Assembly: GCA_964625865.1 (NCBI GenBank)
Contig: CAZVEV010000270.1
Location: forward strand, 1 to 8,727
Length of the DNA stretch: 8,727 bases
Direction of reading: 5' to 3'
Origin: CAZVEV01 sp964625865
Lineage (GTDB): Bacteria; Planctomycetota; Phycisphaerae; SM23-33
Shown here: one piece after another, positions 5,452 through 8,727 of the stretch
How positions within the stretch are numbered: position 1 is the stretch's first letter
Layout: every line of letters begins with the position of its first letter
Position numbers and translations under genes: made by a program
The notes under the pieces: generated by a model
The model's database searches: none
The model's input: only the letters and a program-made list of their open reading frames with translations
Told to the model about the DNA's origin: nothing

Positions 5452-5841
5452 CTAGACGCGCCGTTTCTTTCTCGGGCGGCACCCATTGTGTGCAACGGGC
5501 GTCACATCCTCGATCGATAGTACCTTCAAACCCGCCGCCTGGAGGGCCGTCACCGCGCTCTCGCGCCCGGGGCCGGGGCCCTTGACACGAACTTCGACTT
5601 CGTTCAATCCCATCTTCCTGGCGCGCTGGGCCGCCGACCGGGCGGCCTGCTGGGCGGCAAACGGGGTGCTCTTGCGCGAGCCCTTCTGTCCCGTCGTCCC
5701 GCCGGACTCGGTGCACAGCACGTCGCCGTTGGTGTCCGTTATCGTGATCAGCGTGTTGTTGAACGTCGCCTTGACGTGCACAATGCCACGCGCCACGTTC
5801 CGCCTGACCTTCTTGCTCTTGCCTCGTCGTGACTGGGCCAT
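5452..5841 (-). CDS. rpsK: 30S ribosomal protein S11
   Basis: S11 lies on the platform of the small subunit and helps shape the Shine-Dalgarno cleft. The 129 residues match the family. Visible signatures are the TFNNTLITITD segment (26-36), GSRKSTPFAAQ (54-64), the glycine-rich VRVKGPGPGRESA loop (84-96) and the C-terminal HNGCRPRKKRRV. The start is 3 bases after the rpsM stop (TAA-ACG-ATG), and its AAGGAG ribosome-binding site lies inside the end of rpsM, so translation of the two genes is probably coupled. Confidence 0.98.
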   Translation of the reverse strand: MAQSRRGKSKKVRRNVARGIVHVKATFNNTLITITDTNGDVLCTESGGTTGQKGSRKSTPFAAQQAARSAAQRARKMGLNEVEVRVKGPGPGRESAVTALQAAGLKVLSIEDVTPVAHNGCRPRKKRRV

Positions 5842-5844
5842 CGT

Positions 5845-6228
5845 TTAACGCATCTCCTTGACCGACTTCTTCCGGGCGACGGTCTTCCTGGGACCCTTAC
5901 GCGTGCGGGCGTTGGTCTTGGTCCGCTGGCCCCGCACGGGCAGACCCCGGCGGTGACGCAGGCCGCGATAGCACGCAATGTCGCGCAGGCGGGCAATGTT
6001 CTGCTGAATCTGACGCCGGAGCTGGCCTTCGATGACGTAGTCATTGTCCAGCACGCTGGCGATCTTCGACAGCTCTTCTTCGGTCAGGTCCTTGGCCTTG
6101 AGCTTCGGATCGATCTCTGTCTTGGCACAGATATCGGAAGCAAACTTCGGACCGATGCCGTAAATGTAACGAAGCGATATCTCAACCGCTTTGTTGTTTG
6201 GGATGTCTACACCTGCGATACGCGGCAT
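5845..6228 (-). CDS. rpsM: 30S ribosomal protein S13
   Basis: S13 is a head protein of the small subunit that forms bridges to the large subunit and contacts P-site tRNA. The 127 residues start MPRIAGVDIPNNKAVEISL and include the YIYGIG helix-two-turn-helix element (22-27), the CYRGLRHRRGLPVRGQRT motif (86-103) and a basic tail. AGGGAGAG lies before the ATG. It follows rpmJ by 24 bases. In enterobacteria the S4 repressor acts at the rpsM leader; I see no obvious equivalent pseudoknot in the short spacer here. Confidence 0.98.
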   Translation of the reverse strand: MPRIAGVDIPNNKAVEISLRYIYGIGPKFASDICAKTEIDPKLKAKDLTEEELSKIASVLDNDYVIEGQLRRQIQQNIARLRDIACYRGLRHRRGLPVRGQRTKTNARTRKGPRKTVARKKSVKEMR

Positions 6229-6252
6229 ATGCCACTCTCCCTGCGCCGGGAC

Positions 6253-6366
6253 CTAGCCCTGGCGCTGCTTGTGCTTCGGGTTCGTGCAGATCACCCGCAC
6301 AACGCCCTTGCGACGAACAACTTTACAGTTCTCGCAAATCCTTTTAACCGACGTTCTTACCTTCAT
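6253..6366 (-). CDS. rpmJ: 50S ribosomal protein L36
   Basis: This is a 37-residue gene, MKVRTSVKRICENCKVV onward, ending KHKQRQG. The length and sequence fit bacterial L36, the smallest large-subunit protein, which helps organise 23S rRNA near the peptidyl-transferase side. Cys11, Cys14, Cys27 and His32 form the CCCH zinc site, so it is the zinc-dependent form. It sits 28 bases after map and 24 bases before rpsM, in its usual place ahead of rpsM. The infA gene, which often precedes it, is missing. Confidence 0.97.
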   Translation of the reverse strand: MKVRTSVKRICENCKVVRRKGVVRVICTNPKHKQRQG

Positions 6367-6394
6367 TTCTTACCCTTCAAGACGCTCGGGGCGC

Positions 6395-7174
6395 TCAGCG
6401 CCCGTCTGTCAGCGTCGTCACACCGTCACGCGTAATCGCCACCGTGTGCTCAAAGTGGGCCGACGGCTTGCCGTCCTTCGTCAGGACGGTCCAGCCATCC
6501 GATCCACCCGCCACTGCCGCCTTGCCCATGTTCACCATGGGCTCGATCGCCAGCACCATGCCTTCAGCCAGCACGATGTCGTGCATCCGCAGGTCCCGCG
6601 ACACGAAGTTCGGGACCTTCGGTTCCTCGTGCATGTCCGACCCGATGCCGTGTCCGACAAACTCGCGAACCACCGAGAAGCCTTCGCCTTCGATGTAGCC
6701 CTGCATCGCCCCGGCTACCGTACTCCACGTCTCGCCCGGGCGACACATCTCAATCGCCATCGCCAGCGCGTTCCGCGTTACGTTCACCAGGTGCCTGACG
6801 TTCCCGTCGACCTCGCCGACGATAAACGTCTCGGCTGCATCGCCGCACCACCCGTCCAGCAGCACACCGAAGTCAACGCTCACGATGTCGCCGTCGGTCA
6901 CCTTCCGCCCGGAAGGTATCCCGTGGACGACCTCTTCGTTGATCGATGCACAGATGCTGCCCGGAAACGGGCCCGCCCCGCCGCGGCCGGGCACGCCCTT
7001 GAACAGACACGTGGCGTTCTCAGCACGGCAGAGCCGCTCGGCTTCTGCATCCAGTTCTTTGGTTGTCACACCCGGGGACACCATCTGTCCCAGGCGGTCC
7101 AGCACGCGGCGAACGATTCGCCCGGCGCGACGCATCTGCTCAATCTCGCCGGGGCTCTTCAGCTTTATCGCCAC
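6395..7174 (-). CDS. map: Methionine aminopeptidase, type I
   Basis: This enzyme removes the initiator methionine from new proteins in the cytosol. At 259 residues it has the length of type Ia enzymes and no N-terminal zinc-finger extension. The five dinuclear-metal ligands are all present: Asp101 (VDFG), Asp112 (GDAAET), His175 (GHGIG), Glu211 (AIEP) and Glu242 (FEHT). His84 (VVHGIP) and His182 match the substrate-contact histidines. Residues 60-72 (GVPGRGGAGPFPG) make a glycine-rich loop a few residues longer than in the E. coli enzyme. The start is GTG with AGAAGGA 8 bases upstream. It lies 13 bases after adk, the common secY-adk-map order. Confidence 0.97.
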   Translation of the reverse strand: MAIKLKSPGEIEQMRRAGRIVRRVLDRLGQMVSPGVTTKELDAEAERLCRAENATCLFKGVPGRGGAGPFPGSICASINEEVVHGIPSGRKVTDGDIVSVDFGVLLDGWCGDAAETFIVGEVDGNVRHLVNVTRNALAMAIEMCRPGETWSTVAGAMQGYIEGEGFSVVREFVGHGIGSDMHEEPKVPNFVSRDLRMHDIVLAEGMVLAIEPMVNMGKAAVAGGSDGWTVLTKDGKPSAHFEHTVAITRDGVTTLTDGR

Positions 7175-7187
7175 GCGGCCGGTCCTT

Positions 7188-7850
7188 CTACTCAGCCGCC
7201 TTCAGCGACTCCAGCACGGAGACCATCGAGGCGGTTACCTCGTCAGGACTCGCATTGCCGTCAATCTCGATTACCGTCTGCCCGTCCACGCCGCGGTAGT
7301 ACTCAATCACCGGCTCGGTCTGGGCGTTGTACGCGTCAAGTCTCTCCCGCACGACCTCTTCGGTGTCGTCGGTCCGCTGGACCAGTTCCGCGCCGCACGC
7401 GTCGCAGAGGCCTTCGACCTTCGGCGGGAGGTACTTCACGTGGAACGACTGGCCGCACGAGCACATCCGCCGCCCGGTGATGCGCCCGACGATCTCATCA
7501 TCGTCAACCGCAATAACCACCACGGCGTCCAGCGGCTTGTCCGCTTCGGCCAGTTGGGCGTCAAGGGCCTGGCCCTGGGCCACGGTGCGTGGGAACCCGT
7601 CCAGCAGCAGTCCGGCGGCCGAGTCGCTCTGGGTGATCGCCTTGGCCATCATCGCAACGACGGTCTCGTCGGGGACAAGCTGGCCGGCACTCATGTACTC
7701 GTCGAGTTTCTTGCCCAACTCCGAGCCGCTGGCTTTCTCAGCGCGGAAGATGTCCCCGCTCGACAGGTGCGTCATGCCGAACTTCTCAACCAGCCGCTTG
7801 GCCTGCGTGCCCTTGCCGGCACCCGGGGGTCCCATCAGTACCAATCTCAC
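7188..7850 (-). CDS. adk: Adenylate kinase, long form with cysteine-containing LID
   Basis: Adk converts ATP and AMP to two ADP in the cytosol. The 220 residues contain the P-loop GPPGAGKGTQ (7-16), the AMP-site SSGDIFR (30-36), GFPRT (85-89) and the LID (about 122-161). The LID has Cys130, Cys132, Cys149 and Cys152, so it is of the zinc-binding type, but its first pair is CxC instead of the usual CxxC. The start is GTG 7850-7848, which overlaps the secY stop as GTGA. The frame stays open further upstream, but those residues would lie inside secY and precede the P-loop beyond the normal family length. GGG lies 6 bases before the start. Translation is probably coupled to secY. Confidence 0.97.
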   Translation of the reverse strand: MRLVLMGPPGAGKGTQAKRLVEKFGMTHLSSGDIFRAEKASGSELGKKLDEYMSAGQLVPDETVVAMMAKAITQSDSAAGLLLDGFPRTVAQGQALDAQLAEADKPLDAVVVIAVDDDEIVGRITGRRMCSCGQSFHVKYLPPKVEGLCDACGAELVQRTDDTEEVVRERLDAYNAQTEPVIEYYRGVDGQTVIEIDGNASPDEVTASMVSVLESLKAAE

Positions 7851-8727
7851 CTTGAGCCCTTTATTCTCGTGCTCCCGCCGAGGAAGCCGCCGTAATTCCG
7901 CATCACCAGGTTCGCCTCGATCCGCTGGACCAGGTCCAGCGCCACCGAGATCGTAATCAGCAGGCCCGTTCCGCCCAGGAACGCACTGATGCCCCACGGA
8001 ATGCCCATCGCCGTACTCGCCAGCGAAGGCAACACCGCAATCAACGCCAGGAATGCCGCACCACAGTACGTGATACGCTCCATCACGCGCTCCAGATAAT
8101 CCGCCGTCCGCTTGCCCGGACGCAGGCCCGGAATGAAATGGCCCATGTCGCGCAGGTTATCGGCCGTGTCCTTCGGACGGAACTGGATCGTCGTCCAGAA
8201 GTACGCAAAGAAGAAGATCAGGGCAATATAGACAATCGTGTACGTATACGTGCCCCGGTTAAACGCATCCTTCAGCGTCCGCGTGATATCGTGGCCGCCG
8301 GCCCACGTGTTGACTGCGCCGAAGATCACGCTCGGGAAGATCATCAGCGACGAGGCGAAGATGATCGGCATCACGCCGCCCTGGTTGATCCGCAGCGGCA
8401 TGTAGTGTCGCTGTCCACCGACCACACGGCGGCCTCGCACCTGTTTGGCCTGCTGGATCGGAATCCGCCGCTGGCCCTGGGTGATCAGGATCGCGCCAGC
8501 CGTCACGAAGACGAACAATCCAACGATGAAGAGTATTTCGATGACCCCGATGGCGGAGCCGGTGCCGATGAGCACGGGCTCGGCCCGTTGGGCGAGTTCT
8601 GCAATCGCATTAGGCATGCGACAGACGATGCCCGCCATGATCAACAGGCTGATGCCGTTGCCGATGCCGTATTCGTCAATCTGTTCGCCAAGCCACATCA
8701 GGAAGATCGTCCCCGCCGTCAGGCCCA
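7847..8727 (-). CDS. secY: Protein translocase subunit SecY, N-terminus outside window
   Basis: SecY is the channel of the general secretion pathway in the inner membrane. About 292 C-terminal codons are seen; roughly 150 N-terminal residues are expected beyond the right edge. The frame enters the window as GLTAGTIFLMWLGEQI, followed by the GIGNGISLL motif. The cytoplasmic loop with QGQRRIPIQQAK and GGQRHYMPLRINQGGVMPI, and the next loop with DNLRDMGHFIPGLRPG, are the ribosome- and SecA-contact loops of the family. The C-terminus ends MRNYGGFLGG plus a short basic tail. The stop TGA overlaps the adk start. Confidence 0.97.
   Translation of the reverse strand, partial: GLTAGTIFLMWLGEQIDEYGIGNGISLLIMAGIVCRMPNAIAELAQRAEPVLIGTGSAIGVIEILFIVGLFVFVTAGAILITQGQRRIPIQQAKQVRGRRVVGGQRHYMPLRINQGGVMPIIFASSLMIFPSVIFGAVNTWAGGHDITRTLKDAFNRGTYTYTIVYIALIFFFAYFWTTIQFRPKDTADNLRDMGHFIPGLRPGKRTADYLERVMERITYCGAAFLALIAVLPSLASTAMGIPWGISAFLGGTGLLITISVALDLVQRIEANLVMRNYGGFLGGSTRIKGSR

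Noticed and set aside
7851..7997. Upstream extension of the adk frame
   Set aside because: It lies entirely inside secY and adds 49 residues before the P-loop, which normally begins within the first 10 residues of Adk.

Overview
The window is bacterial chromosomal DNA with high G+C. Most of it is the distal part of the large ribosomal-protein operon. Transcription on the minus strand runs right to left: secY (5' end outside the window), adk, map, rpmJ, rpsM, rpsK, rpsD, rpoA, rplQ. A hairpin closes the operon, and two more minus-strand genes follow: a HIT-domain hydrolase and a membrane glycosyltransferase of family GT2. A partial tRNA-Leu(TAG) with a strong intrinsic terminator lies at the left edge on the plus strand and converges on this block. 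The 10-base N run and the homopolymers beside it suggest a draft or metagenome assembly. Gene order, the long acidic tail on L17 and the GT2 type would fit Planctomycetota (perhaps Phycisphaerae), but this is a low-confidence inference.

Region by region. Positions 1-85 hold the tRNA and its terminator. Positions 108-341 on the minus strand hold the 3' part of a group II intron: a domain III-like hairpin, a 25-30 codon remnant of the N-terminus of the intron-encoded protein, then domain V and domain VI with a bulged branch-point A. The reverse transcriptase body is gone, and the 5' domains are missing or lost in the gap at 342-351. Positions 352-592 are gene-free: an A-free G/T/C low-complexity stretch next to the gap, then GC-rich hairpins. 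Positions 593-2122 encode the GT2 enzyme. Positions 2123-2294 hold a near-consensus promoter and a structured leader containing an intrinsic terminator ahead of the GT2 gene, so this is either an attenuator/riboswitch-like device or a small RNA gene. Positions 2348-2767 encode the HIT protein. Positions 2887-8727 are the ribosomal operon.

The operon genes supply translation (S13, S11, S4, L17, L36), transcription (RpoA), secretion (SecY), nascent-protein N-terminal methionine removal (Map) and adenylate balance (Adk). They are tightly packed, with a GTGA stop/start overlap between secY and adk and only 3 nt between rpsM and rpsK. The infA gene, often found between map and rpmJ, is absent here. 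The most interesting parts are the leader of the GT2 gene, which can form mutually exclusive helices, and the decayed group II intron.
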